DNA of 64,000 bases from Clostridium sp. JN-9. GTDB taxonomy: Bacteria; Bacillota; Clostridia; Clostridiales; Clostridiaceae. A program made the translations under genes and the position numbers. The stretch spans positions 1,736,001 through 1,800,000 of the forward strand of contig NZ_CP035280.1 in NCBI RefSeq assembly GCF_004103695.1. The letters run 5' to 3'. Of this stretch, positions 53,840 through 63,229 are shown one piece after another. The notes beneath the pieces are model-generated. The model was not told the DNA's origin, made no database searches, and saw only the letters and a program-made list of their open reading frames with translations. How positions within the stretch are numbered: the first letter of the stretch is position 1; every line of letters starts with the position of its first letter.

Positions 53840-54679
53840 TTACATACAAATAATTAATCCTTCTAATATAATTAATACTGCAGCTGTAATGCTAAATTTA
53901 TTAATAAGGCTTAAACTTTTAAGGCCCTGATAAATATCTATGTTATATAAATTTTTAAATTTGCAGAATATTATTAAAAAAATCAGCAGAATGTTAATTA
54001 AGATTATAATAATATCCCTTTTTTTTAATGTCTGCTTTTCATATATGGATCTTTTACTGCTTAGGAAACCCCTTACATATGCAGCTTCACCAATATCAAA
54101 AGCTCCTTCCAGGGTATTTTCTAATAATACGGATAATATGGGCATATAACTTTTAATTAAATCAGTTTTTTTCTCATGATTGAAATTTACTCCCCTGACT
54201 GTATATATCAACTTTAAATTGTGAATTTTTTCTTTCATGGATGGGAACAATTTCATTGCAATCATAAAAGTTAATGTGGATTTTGGCATCTTACTTGAAA
54301 AATAAGATACAGCAGTATCTGAATCCACCAGTAAATTAATAATCATGAATAAATATATAATTAAAAGCAGCTTATAAGAAAGAATTACAGCATAAATAAG
54401 TGCTTCCAAAGTAACTGGCTTATGTAAAATATAAAACAAAACTGTTCTGCCGTCCCATACAAAAATCATATTAATTATTACTGTTATAAGCATAAAGGGA
54501 ATAAAATATATTATTCCCTGTGTTATTTTTTTTACAGAATTGTATTTATAAAATACTGCAAAGAAAAGCAGAGTAATAATTAATAAAATTATTGGATTGT
54601 CATAGGAAAATAGTAAAATAATTAAGGCAAGACTCATTATAGTTATTGTTAAAACATGGATACTCTTATTTACAATCAT
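53840..54679 (-). CDS. ecfT: ECF transporter transmembrane protein EcfT
   Basis: 279 aa, about six membrane helices. Two short VRG motifs (YTVRGVNFN and AAYVRGFLS) match the Ala-Arg-Gly coupling motifs of EcfT that dock into the ATPases. First gene downstream of the riboswitch, start ATG after AAGGAGAG. It begins the five-gene unit EcfT-EcfAA'-S-LPKTG-DUF4430. Confidence 0.9.
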   Translation of the reverse strand: MIVNKSIHVLTITIMSLALIILLFSYDNPIILLIITLLFFAVFYKYNSVKKITQGIIYFIPFMLITVIINMIFVWDGRTVLFYILHKPVTLEALIYAVILSYKLLLIIYLFMIINLLVDSDTAVSYFSSKMPKSTLTFMIAMKLFPSMKEKIHNLKLIYTVRGVNFNHEKKTDLIKSYMPILSVLLENTLEGAFDIGEAAYVRGFLSSKRSIYEKQTLKKRDIIIILINILLIFLIIFCKFKNLYNIDIYQGLKSLSLINKFSITAAVLIILEGLIICM

Positions 54680-54702
54680 TTTCTCTCCTTAAAAAACAGC
54701 AT

Positions 54703-54728
54703 AAAAAAACCGGATCCCAAAGGTCCGG
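54703..54728 (-). terminator. Terminator of the riboswitch expression platform
   Basis: CCGGACC/GGATCCGG stem (54710-54728) with a small loop and a run of seven T on the minus strand (54709-54703), 24 nt before the ecfT start codon. It lies between aptamer and first gene, as in transcription-attenuation riboswitches. Confidence 0.88.
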
Positions 54729-54739
54729 CAAAGATCAAA

Positions 54740-54925
54740 ACTATTATCTAATCTTTACCTTCCCTCCGAAGGTAATAAATAATACATCATAAATAAGATA
54801 TCCTGGCTCACATTTCATCTTTCACATATCCTTCCCTAATAAAAATTAAGTGGTTTTATATGTGTCATCAATGTTTACAGTAGCGGGGGCTGCTATGGTT
54901 TTTAACCACATTCCCTTATTTAAGA
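54740..54925 (-). promoter_or_regulatory. Cobalamin riboswitch
   Basis: On the minus strand: GGGAATGTGGTT (from 54915), AGCAGCCCCCGCTACTGT (about 54892-54875), GATGACACA, a CCACTT segment, GGGAAGG (about 54837), GATGAAATGTGA and the B12 box GAGCCAGGATATC (about 54812-54800). These are the conserved blocks of the cobalamin aptamer in correct order and spacing. An 8-bp hairpin TTACCTTC/GAAGGTAA (54755-54775) follows before the terminator and may be the alternative structure. Binding of adenosyl- or other cobalamin should stop transcription. Confidence 0.96.
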
Positions 54926-55068
54926 CATTATTTAATTATACTCTTAAAATACCACTAATTAAGCATAAATTCAAGTCATATATGTTTCTTTAAAATAAGG
55001 CTTATTATTTTTTTAAAATCTGGTTACACTAATTATAAATATTTTACCAAAGCAAAGAAGGTGATTTT

Positions 55069-55410
55069 GTGAATTTAACAAGTATATCATTATCATATTA
55101 TTTTTTAGGAATTTTTTTTATTGCAGCTGTTTTCTTTATTTACTTTAAATCATTAACAGTAAAAGTTCACTCTGATAAATATAAAGATAACATTACGGGG
55201 TCCATGAAGGATCCAGAATCATGGGAAAACAGGAATAAAAAAATGTCTTATATTTCATTGTTGTGGTCAATACTATCATTAATCATTTTTATATACTTAA
55301 AATTTTTTATGATACCTAAATTAGTTTCTGTATTCTATGTGTTAATATATATTGTTATTGCAATAGTTTCATTACTGCTATCAGGAGTGGAAAGGAAAAT
55401 CAAAGATTAG
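55069..55410 (+). CDS. Small membrane protein
   Basis: 113 aa from a GTG at 55069 with AAGAAGGTGAT. Three predicted membrane helices (residues 7-26, 60-80, 84-104) with a hydrophilic loop between the first two (KVHSDKYKDNITGSMKDPESWENRNKK). No family recognised. Its 3' end overlaps the convergent Nudix gene by 11 nt. Confidence 0.7.
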   Translation: MNLTSISLSYYFLGIFFIAAVFFIYFKSLTVKVHSDKYKDNITGSMKDPESWENRNKKMSYISLLWSILSLIIFIYLKFFMIPKLVSVFYVLIYIVIAIVSLLLSGVERKIKD

Positions 55411-56008
55411 CTTTTAAAATATCTACAAAACTTTTTATAATTTGTGCTGTAAAACCCCAAATAACAATATCCTTATATTTATAAAAATATTCCTTTAAAA
55501 TTCCCCTGCTGAATTTATAATCTCTTCCATTATTAATCAAATCATAGGGGAAGTCATCTTCAAGTAATGGACCAATTTTTAGATCGTAAAGAATTGGTTC
55601 ATTATTTATGAAAAAATTTAAAGGGATTTTTATTATTCTTTCCACCTCATCTTCACTAGCATTAATACATCCTTTAGTACTTGCAATAAATGGATACATT
55701 ATAGTATTATATGGACTTACAAAGTAATCCATTTCACCAATTATTTTTATATCCTGTTTAGATAATTTTAACTCTTCGCACACCTCTCTTACAGCTGCAT
55801 CAACTGGTGTTTCATTTTTTTCTATTCTTCCTCCTGGAAGGCATATATCCCCTGGCTGATGACGAAGCTTATGTGACCTTTCTTCAAATAACACAAATAT
55901 ATTATTATTTTCTTCAGTCATAAGAATCATCACGGAGCTTTTCTTATGGTTTCCTATAATACCAGCAGATCTATTTTTAAATATTTCTTTTATTTCATTC
56001 TCATTCAT
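55400..56008 (-). CDS. Nudix hydrolase, CoA pyrophosphatase type
   Basis: 202 aa. Nudix box GGRIEKNETPVDAAVREVCEEL with the upstream KLRHQPGDICLPGG that marks the CoA pyrophosphatase (NudL/YeaB) subgroup. It cleaves CoA or related dinucleotide compounds to phosphopantetheine and 3',5'-ADP with Mg2+ or Mn2+. Ribosome binding site TGAGGTGAT. Confidence 0.9.
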   Translation of the reverse strand: MNENEIKEIFKNRSAGIIGNHKKSSVMILMTEENNNIFVLFEERSHKLRHQPGDICLPGGRIEKNETPVDAAVREVCEELKLSKQDIKIIGEMDYFVSPYNTIMYPFIASTKGCINASEDEVERIIKIPLNFFINNEPILYDLKIGPLLEDDFPYDLINNGRDYKFSRGILKEYFYKYKDIVIWGFTAQIIKSFVDILKANL

Positions 56009-56154
56009 ATAAGTATCACCTCAATTTTCTTTATAGTTTTAATATTATATCATAATTATGCCATGTTAGTACTGTTTGAAAATTTAATTTGACCATGCTA
56101 TACTGTTGATTATCAACGTGTAAAATATTAATTTAAGATGGAGAGATAGCATTT

Positions 56155-57435
56155 ATGAAGAAGATACTTACATTTTTATTATCATTAATTATGGTTATAT
56201 CCATTCCATTACAGGCACTAGCAGATGAAAATACCAATACCAGTATCAAGCAGCCTAAAATATATGGTACATCTGCAATTACAATTGATATGAAAACAGG
56301 CGAAATTATATATGCTAAGGACATTGATAAAAGAGCATATCCAGCAAGTACAACTAAGCTAATGACTGCTCTTCTGCTTGCAGAAAACAAGAAAAAATCA
56401 GATTTATTAACTTACACTCAGGAAGCAAAAAATCAGCCTGAATATTCATTAAATCTAAATGTACATTCTATAGCAGTTGGTGAAAAAATGACAGCAGCTA
56501 ACGCTATGGATGGTTTGCTCCTGTTCTCAGGCAATGATGTAGCTTATATGATTGCTTCTTCTGTAGGGGGCAATGTTAAAAGTTTTATTAATATGATGAA
56601 TGACAGAGCTAAAAAATTAAATTTAAAAAATACACACTTTGTTACACCAAATGGACTTCATGACAATGAGCATTATACTACTGCTTATGATTTAAGTGTT
56701 ATTGCTAGAGAAGCTTTTAAAAATCCCTGGGTTAGAGAATCCATGGGAAAAGAAAAATCCACAATAAAAACAGTAACTGGTCCTAATATGGCAGTAGAAA
56801 ATAGAAACAAGCTATTAAATAAAGATGGATGTATTGGCGGGAAAACTGGTTACACCTCAGAAGCAGGCAGATGTCTTGTTGCTATTTATGAAAGAAATGG
56901 CAGACAGATAATGGGTTTAGTGATGAAATCAGTTTATGACAAAGATGATAAAACAGTATTTGAAGATATGAAAAAAATTATTGATTATAGTTATAGTGCA
57001 AAGCAAAGTACTTTAATAAGTAAAGACACTAACCTAAGGACAGAAACCATTGATTATAAATCCTTTAGATTTTTCGGCCCTGTAAAACAGCTGAAGGTTC
57101 CAGTTATTATTAAAGATAATGTAAACTATTATGAAAATCAGTTAAATACTAAGGAAAACATGTCGAAATTAGTAAGCTATAATATGAATAAATTTACACT
57201 TAATGATTTGAAAAAGGGAAACAGTATTGGTACATTAACAATAAATGAAAAAGGAGTTACTAAGAACTTCAAACTATATTCTTCCCTAACTTCAAAGGAT
57301 ATCAATAAAATTTTAATTCCTTCTTATATTAAGTTTGCAGCAGTATGTTTAGTGATAATAATTCTTATTTTATTTACAATAAGAACTATAAATCTAAATA
57401 AAAGAAGAAAAAGAAGAAAAAATCGTTACAGATAA
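56155..57435 (+). CDS. dacF: D-alanyl-D-alanine carboxypeptidase (DacF type)
   Basis: 426 aa. Signal peptide (residues 1-22, LQALA-DE), then the three penicillin-binding motifs: STTK (about residue 65), SGN and KTG (GGKTGYTS). C-terminal domain, a membrane helix (about 393-413) and a very basic tail RRKRRKNRYR; the C-terminal anchor replaces the amphipathic helix of classical PBP5. Removes the terminal D-Ala from peptidoglycan stem peptides outside the membrane. Ribosome binding site GGAGAG. Confidence 0.92.
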   Translation: MKKILTFLLSLIMVISIPLQALADENTNTSIKQPKIYGTSAITIDMKTGEIIYAKDIDKRAYPASTTKLMTALLLAENKKKSDLLTYTQEAKNQPEYSLNLNVHSIAVGEKMTAANAMDGLLLFSGNDVAYMIASSVGGNVKSFINMMNDRAKKLNLKNTHFVTPNGLHDNEHYTTAYDLSVIAREAFKNPWVRESMGKEKSTIKTVTGPNMAVENRNKLLNKDGCIGGKTGYTSEAGRCLVAIYERNGRQIMGLVMKSVYDKDDKTVFEDMKKIIDYSYSAKQSTLISKDTNLRTETIDYKSFRFFGPVKQLKVPVIIKDNVNYYENQLNTKENMSKLVSYNMNKFTLNDLKKGNSIGTLTINEKGVTKNFKLYSSLTSKDINKILIPSYIKFAAVCLVIIILILFTIRTINLNKRRKRRKNRYR

Positions 57436-57439
57436 TTGC

Positions 57440-57480
57440 AAAAACCTTCACAGTAATTAAATTGTGAAGGTTTTTATTTT
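57440..57480. terminator. Bidirectional terminator
   Basis: AAAAACCTTCACA (57440-57452) pairs with TGTGAAGGTTTTT (57463-57475); TTTATTTTT follows. Between convergent genes. Confidence 0.88.
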
Positions 57481-57481
57481 T

Positions 57482-58609
57482 CTAAAGATTATATTTTGAT
57501 AGAACTTCATCAATGAAATGGCCCTTTTCATAGAACAATTCGCCATCAGCATATATTTTACCGCATTGTCTCATGTCGCAAAGCATATCCCAATGAATAT
57601 TAGATTTATTAAGCCCGCCTGCTTCAGCCATTGAATCTCCAATAGCCATGTGAATAGTTCCTCCAATTTTTTCATCAAACAGCATATTTCTTGTGAATTT
57701 ATTTATCCCATAATTTGTTCCTATAGCAACTTCACCAAATCTTGATGCACCTTCATCAAGTGTTAAAAGTGTATCTAATAAATCCTGGCCTTTTTCTGCA
57801 GCAGCCTGCTGTACTTTTCCATCAACAACTTTTAATCTTATGCCCTGTATTTCTTTTCCCATATATATTCCAGGGAAACTAAATGTTATAACTCCATTAA
57901 TATTATTTTCTTCAGGAGATGTAAAAACTTCTCCATCAGGGAAATTAACTTTACCATCGCAGTTAATCCACTTTCTGTTATTTACACCTACCACTATATC
58001 AGTGTCCTTTGATATTATGTGAAGCTGTTTTTTTAAGTCTAAATACTTTACCCATCTTTCCTGACCAGCGCTTACTTTTTCCCATTCAGCTACAGGATCA
58101 TCAGAATTCAGTAAACCTGCTCCATATACAAAGTCCTCATATTCACTTAAGCTCATTGAAGCTTCCTGAGCATCTGCATAAGTTGGAAATTGAGTCCCGC
58201 ACCATCTTAGCGTTCCATCTCCCATGCCATCAGAATAAACTTTTCTCCAGCTTTTAGCACCTATGGCTGAAAGTTTTATTATTTCTGAATCAATGTTGGA
58301 GTTGGCTTTTGTATTTCTTGTGCCCCAGGCAGAAAGCCATACATCAGCTTTTTCTAATGCATACTTTAATATGAAGTTTTCTTGTTTAAGCTGCTCTTTA
58401 GAACTGTATTTTAGTTTGTTTTCTTTAACTGTATGGGAGTCTAATATAGTTTCAACATGAGCTCCTGCCTTTATTGCTTCCTTAACAACCTCAGCCATCC
58501 ATGGCTCAGCCACATCTTCACAGCTAACCAGAACAAATTCCCCAGGCTTAACTTTTGCAGAATAATTAACCAGCAGTTTTGCCAGCTTGTTTAATCGTAT
58601 ATCTACCAT
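57482..58609 (-). CDS. M29 family aminopeptidase (AmpS-type)
   Basis: 375 aa. The N-terminal LAKLLVNYSAKVKPGEFVLV and the C-terminal metal ligands (FSFPGIYMGKEI; LDEGASRFGEVAIGTN; NMLFDEKIGGTIHMAIGDS; SNIHWDML) are the M29 metallo-aminopeptidase pattern of T. thermophilus AmpT and S. aureus AmpS. Cytosolic peptide trimming with broad specificity. Ribosome binding site AGGAGGG. Confidence 0.93.
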   Translation of the reverse strand: MVDIRLNKLAKLLVNYSAKVKPGEFVLVSCEDVAEPWMAEVVKEAIKAGAHVETILDSHTVKENKLKYSSKEQLKQENFILKYALEKADVWLSAWGTRNTKANSNIDSEIIKLSAIGAKSWRKVYSDGMGDGTLRWCGTQFPTYADAQEASMSLSEYEDFVYGAGLLNSDDPVAEWEKVSAGQERWVKYLDLKKQLHIISKDTDIVVGVNNRKWINCDGKVNFPDGEVFTSPEENNINGVITFSFPGIYMGKEIQGIRLKVVDGKVQQAAAEKGQDLLDTLLTLDEGASRFGEVAIGTNYGINKFTRNMLFDEKIGGTIHMAIGDSMAEAGGLNKSNIHWDMLCDMRQCGKIYADGELFYEKGHFIDEVLSKYNL

Positions 58610-58831
58610 AATAACCCTCCTAAATATTCATAATATGATTTAATATTAGCAAAAGTATCATAAATTGGCAAATCATTTAGACTATTGAATGTGAATTAAT
58701 ATTATTAATTTATTTTCAAAATTATTGTATTACTCTGAAAATGCTAAATAATGTTATAAATCTTTACTTTCAATTTTAAATAATATATATTTAACTTAAA
58801 CTTTTAAATTTATTACAATAGGACGTGATTT

Positions 58832-61135
58832 ATGATGCTGCATCTTTTTATAAAAGTTGAAGGAATTGTACAAGGAGTTGGATTCAGGCCATTCGTATAC
58901 AATTTAGCTTATAAAAATTCTCTAACAGGATGGGTTAATAATAACTCTGAGGGTGTATATATCAATATACAGGGCATGGAGAAAAGTATAAATAATTTTA
59001 TTGATGAATTAAAAAACAGTCCTCCCCCCCTTTCAAAAATTGAAAATATTAATATAAAAGAATTACCTTTAGAAAATTTCAAATCATTTTCAATAAAAAA
59101 AAGTGAGTTTAGAAAAAATAAGATTACATTAATTTCTCCCGATATAGCAACCTGCAGTGATTGCCTGAAAGATATTCACGATAGGCATAACAGAAGATAT
59201 AAATATGCATTTACAAACTGCACTAATTGCGGGCCAAGGTTCAGCATAATTAAAAGTATTCCTTATGATAGATGTGAGACTACAATGGGTAAATTTACAA
59301 TGTGCAGTAATTGTGAATCTGAGTATACTAATCCATTAAACAGAAGATTTCATGCGCAGCCAAACGCCTGCCATAATTGCGGTCCCCATCTATGGATTAC
59401 AGATAATTCAGGAAATATCATAGAAATGCCTCAAGACAATATAATAGACTGGACAATACAAAAGTTAAAGGAAGGAAATATATTTGCTGTAAAGGGACTT
59501 GGAGGTTTTCTTCTGGTGTGTGACGGCCATAATGATAATGCTGTTAAAGAGCTTAGGAAAAGGAAAAGAAGGCCTGACAAACCATTTGCTGTAATGATGA
59601 GTGACATAGATACAATTAATAAATATTGTTATGTAAACGAAAAGGAATATAATGTGCTCACTGGCATAAGAAAGCCAATAGTATTATTAAATAAAAAAAA
59701 CAAATACAAGTTACCTGATTCAATAGCACCTAATATGAAAACTCTTGGGGTAATGCTGCCATATACACCTTTGCATGAACTATTACTAAGCGAAGACTTA
59801 GACACTCTTATAATGACCAGCGCTAATATCTATGGATGTCCTATAGAATATGAGAATAACAGTGCTTTTGAAAATCTGAATAATATTGTTGATTATTTCA
59901 TGTTTCATAATAGGGATATTTACACTCCCATAGATGATTCTGTCGTAAGATACATGTGTGGAGATATTAGAATGATCAGACGTGCAAGGGGGTATGTTCC
60001 TGACCCAGTAAACTATTCTGGTATAGAAAATATATTAGCTGCAGGCCCTGATATGAAAAATACTTTTGCAATTGGACTGGAAAATTACATTTTTCTAAGC
60101 CAGCACAATGGAGATCTTCAAAATGTTGAAACAATAAACAACTATAAAAGGAATATACGCCACATTAAAGATTTATTTTCATTTAAGCCAAAATTTATTG
60201 CCTATGATGCTCATCCTAATTATGAATCCACCTTAATTGCAAAGGATATGAATATAAAGAAAATACCTGTTTATCATCATCATGCTCATATAGTAAGCTG
60301 TATGGTAGAAAATAAGTTAAAAGATAATGTTATTGGATTGTCCTTTGATGGTACTGGATTTGGCACAGATAAATGCATTTGGGGAAGTGAATTCTTAATA
60401 TGCAATAAAAAAAGATTTCAAAGGATTGGACATTTAGACTATACACTTTTAGCTGGAGGTGATAAATCCATACTGGAACCATGGAGATCAGGTGTTTCAT
60501 ATTTAATAAGTACAGGTGAAAATTTAAATAAAGAAAATCAGTATTTTTCATTAATAGAATCCATTTTTGGAAGCAATGGTTTAAAATTGTCAACTATGAT
60601 TAATAAAAAAATAAATTGTGTAAAAACATCCAGCATGGGAAGATTTTTTGATGCAGTATCAAGTATACTTGGTATAAGAAAGTTTATTTCATATGAGGGA
60701 CAGGCCTCTATTGAACTTGAGTGCTGCATACCAGACAATTATTCTTATTCAGATAAAACTGAAGACCATTATGACTTTAATATTATTTCAAGTAATGGAG
60801 AGTATATTATTATGCCATACAAAATTATACATGGCATAATAAGCGATTTAAAAGAGAATGTTAAAATAAGTGATATAAGCTGGAAATTCCATAATTCAAT
60901 TATTGCATTTTCAGTAAAGCTTTGTGAAAAAATAAGAAAAGAATATTTTATTAATGATATTGTTCTTAGCGGAGGCGTTTTTCAAAATAAATACCTTATG
61001 GAAAATATAGTTGATGAATTGAGAAAGTTAAATTTTAAAGTATATACACATAAATATTTTCCTTCAAATGATGGAGGTATAAGTTTAGGTCAGATTGCCA
61101 TTGCCAATGAAAAAATAATAGACGACATAAAATAA
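58832..61135 (+). CDS. hypF: Carbamoyltransferase HypF
   Basis: 767 aa, full length. Acylphosphatase domain (residues 1-90, GIVQGVGFRPFVYN), two zinc fingers of the form CxxC-x18-CxxC (from about residue 107; first pair CSDC, second CTNC), a YrdC/Sua5 domain (about 205-385: LRKRKRRPDKPFAVM) and a Kae1-like domain (about 395-767: YHHHAHIVSCM, LSFDGTGFGTD, LSGGVFQN). Uses carbamoyl phosphate and ATP to charge HypE for the CN ligands of [NiFe] hydrogenase. No other hyp gene is beside it. Start could be 58832 or the next ATG at 58835. Confidence 0.96.
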   Translation: MMLHLFIKVEGIVQGVGFRPFVYNLAYKNSLTGWVNNNSEGVYINIQGMEKSINNFIDELKNSPPPLSKIENINIKELPLENFKSFSIKKSEFRKNKITLISPDIATCSDCLKDIHDRHNRRYKYAFTNCTNCGPRFSIIKSIPYDRCETTMGKFTMCSNCESEYTNPLNRRFHAQPNACHNCGPHLWITDNSGNIIEMPQDNIIDWTIQKLKEGNIFAVKGLGGFLLVCDGHNDNAVKELRKRKRRPDKPFAVMMSDIDTINKYCYVNEKEYNVLTGIRKPIVLLNKKNKYKLPDSIAPNMKTLGVMLPYTPLHELLLSEDLDTLIMTSANIYGCPIEYENNSAFENLNNIVDYFMFHNRDIYTPIDDSVVRYMCGDIRMIRRARGYVPDPVNYSGIENILAAGPDMKNTFAIGLENYIFLSQHNGDLQNVETINNYKRNIRHIKDLFSFKPKFIAYDAHPNYESTLIAKDMNIKKIPVYHHHAHIVSCMVENKLKDNVIGLSFDGTGFGTDKCIWGSEFLICNKKRFQRIGHLDYTLLAGGDKSILEPWRSGVSYLISTGENLNKENQYFSLIESIFGSNGLKLSTMINKKINCVKTSSMGRFFDAVSSILGIRKFISYEGQASIELECCIPDNYSYSDKTEDHYDFNIISSNGEYIIMPYKIIHGIISDLKENVKISDISWKFHNSIIAFSVKLCEKIRKEYFINDIVLSGGVFQNKYLMENIVDELRKLNFKVYTHKYFPSNDGGISLGQIAIANEKIIDDIK

Positions 61136-61137
61136 AC

Positions 61138-61947
61138 TTACTTTCGAAGCCTGATCTCATTATACTCAGCATAATAAGTTAATAGTCTGTTATAAGAATC
61201 TAAAACTTTTTCAGGGATATCTACGTGACCTATGAATCCCTTTCCCATTGGTCCATATCCCTGTGAATCATCTCTTAACCTTGGGATTTCACCCATTATA
61301 AGATCAATAAATCTTTCCTTGCTCCAAAGACCATCTATCTTATTATTAATATGTGTATATCCATTATGTGACACTTTAACTTTAGGTATAAATGGACTAT
61401 AGCTTATAATTAAGGTTTTTTCCTCACTCCATTCTTTTAGAAAGGAAGCATGAGTTCTAATTTGCATAGTTGGATCCTGAATTAGTAAAATAGATTTTGG
61501 AATATGCCCCCTTTTTTTCAAAACATTTAATGATTCGTGAGCATTGGAGCCGCAGTTTGTAGATTTATTTTCTATAATAATTTTATGATTGTCAATATTA
61601 ATTCTCTTTTCTATAATCTGACTTAATATGTCGGCTTCAGACTTGTTATTTGTATTTATATCAATATATTTATTATTTTTCTGCACATTTTCGATTAAAT
61701 ATTTTGTTGAATGGCCTATACCGCCAACTACCATTAAATCCTCAGCAATACAATTTTTATAAGCATCAGCACCTAGCTCTGCTATGTAAGGAATGCTGTT
61801 TCCTAAAATAATCAGCATATCTACTTTGGTAATTCCAAATTTACCATGCAGAGCTTTTGGGGTTAGTTCATCTATATCTCTTTTTGATAAAAATAATATA
61901 ATATTGTTTATATCATTTACTATTTGGATTTCATTTAAAGTACCCAA
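61138..61947 (-). CDS. YdcF/ElyC (DUF218)-like protein
   Basis: 269 aa from a TTG (61947) with GGGGG 8 nt upstream. The DUF218 pattern: GNSIPYIAELGADAY (Asn/Pro near a strand), VVGGIGHST, ENKSTNCGSNAHES and a QDPTMQIRTH stretch. No N-terminal membrane helix, unlike ElyC, so it is a YdcF-type cytosolic member. Activity of the family is not established; YdcF binds SAM. Overlaps nothing; convergent with hypF by 3 nt. Confidence 0.82.
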   Translation of the reverse strand: MGTLNEIQIVNDINNIILFLSKRDIDELTPKALHGKFGITKVDMLIILGNSIPYIAELGADAYKNCIAEDLMVVGGIGHSTKYLIENVQKNNKYIDINTNNKSEADILSQIIEKRINIDNHKIIIENKSTNCGSNAHESLNVLKKRGHIPKSILLIQDPTMQIRTHASFLKEWSEEKTLIISYSPFIPKVKVSHNGYTHINNKIDGLWSKERFIDLIMGEIPRLRDDSQGYGPMGKGFIGHVDIPEKVLDSYNRLLTYYAEYNEIRLRK

Positions 61948-61972
61948 AGCCTATTCCCCCTATAACAGTAAT

Positions 61973-62626
61973 TTAGCTTTTTATTTTTATTTTATCATAT
62001 TTAACTTTATTGCCTTTTACTTTTTTTATAAATAATAATATATTATCTTCTTCTTCTTTTATTTTTTCTGTAGTCATGTTACCTCTGCCCAATCTGTCAC
62101 ATAAAGCAAATAATGCAATTTCCTCAATAGGTATATCCTTTTGCATTTTTTCCACATCTGAAAAAGGCATTCCCTTGGACACAAATAAAACCTGCATATG
62201 CCACCTGACAAATGCAGTAACTTTTTCTATAAATTTTTGTTCTAAATTGAATTCATTTAAAAATTCTACTGCCATTCTGCTTCCCACTATATCGTGATCA
62301 TATGAAGTTATTTTACCATTTCTTATTTTAGTTGTAGGCGGCTTGCCAATATCGTGAAGTAATGCTGCCCACATAAAAGCATCCTTATTACTGCTTTCAT
62401 CCTTTCTTTCAGCGCACTGGTCAATTACCATTAAGGTGTGATTCCACACACTTCCTTCAGGGTGATATTTTGGGGACTGGTCTGTAATTTGAAGTTTACC
62501 AAGCATTGTAAAAGGATATAAACTGGTAAAAATCTCTGATCCAGCTATTGATTTAAAGTAAACTGAGGGAGTAGTTTCATTAAGCAGTACATTGTTAAAT
62601 TCATAAAAGTAGTCCATTTTATTCAT
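61973..62626 (-). CDS. HD domain metal-dependent phosphohydrolase
   Basis: 217 aa. The HD motif is in order: WNHTLMVID (H), LLHDIGKPP (HD), DHDIVGSR, and RWHMQ, then late CDRLGRG. This arrangement resembles the HD domain of bacterial CCA-type nucleotidyltransferases acting alone. Probably hydrolyses phosphate esters of nucleotides; substrate unknown. GAGGTGG before the ATG. Confidence 0.83.
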   Translation of the reverse strand: MNKMDYFYEFNNVLLNETTPSVYFKSIAGSEIFTSLYPFTMLGKLQITDQSPKYHPEGSVWNHTLMVIDQCAERKDESSNKDAFMWAALLHDIGKPPTTKIRNGKITSYDHDIVGSRMAVEFLNEFNLEQKFIEKVTAFVRWHMQVLFVSKGMPFSDVEKMQKDIPIEEIALFALCDRLGRGNMTTEKIKEEEDNILLFIKKVKGNKVKYDKIKIKS

Positions 62627-62651
62627 TATGCTGCCACCTCTTTTGTTATAT

Positions 62652-63110
62652 CTAATTCTGTTCTTTATTTAATAAAATATTATTGATATACCATTTATTA
62701 TCATCTTTTATTAAAGTATACTCTATTATTTTATCTCCATCTGAAAAACTATCTTTTACATTTACTTTTACTGTGTTTTCATCAACTTTTACAGGGTCTT
62801 CATAGAATGAGTTAACGAATTTAACGTCATTTTCCTTTTCGGTTTTTATTACATTAAACTGACTTTTTATTAAATTTTCCATTGTGCCTACACTTATTTT
62901 AAAAGATGGTGTTGATACTTTAAAAAGATAATTTATACATTCCTTTACATCAGCCTCTTTTCCACTGTCCCAGCATTTATAAAGCAGCTCATCATAATTG
63001 CTCACTACATTTACAGGATCATTTTGTACTTCATTTAAATTATTTAAATTAATATTATATTTTACCATATCATTTCTATTAATACTGTTATTTATATTTA
63101 TTATCTTCAA
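62652..63110 (-). CDS. Hypothetical protein with uncertain start
   Basis: 152 aa if started at a TTG (63110), 138 aa from the ATG at 63068; neither has a ribosome binding site. The body (NEVQNDPVNVVSNYDELLYKCWDSGKEADVKE...; VKVNVKDSFSDGDKIIEYTLIKDDNKWYIN) looks like an NTF2-like/DUF4878-type lipoprotein domain that normally follows a signal peptide. In-frame codons before the TTG would read K-F-S-Y-Y-L, but are cut by a TAG. The 5' end may have been lost, or be re-made, near the IS insertion at 63.2 kb. Confidence 0.6.
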   Translation of the reverse strand: MKIININNSINRNDMVKYNINLNNLNEVQNDPVNVVSNYDELLYKCWDSGKEADVKECINYLFKVSTPSFKISVGTMENLIKSQFNVIKTEKENDVKFVNSFYEDPVKVDENTVKVNVKDSFSDGDKIIEYTLIKDDNKWYINNILLNKEQN

Positions 63111-63229
63111 TAAGTAATATGAAAATTTCTAAAAATAAGTATTATAATATTTAGCTTTTAAAAATGATTTTAAGATCTTTTATAGAATTATACATATAGA
63201 CTAATGATAATTAAAAGGAGATAGTTTGT

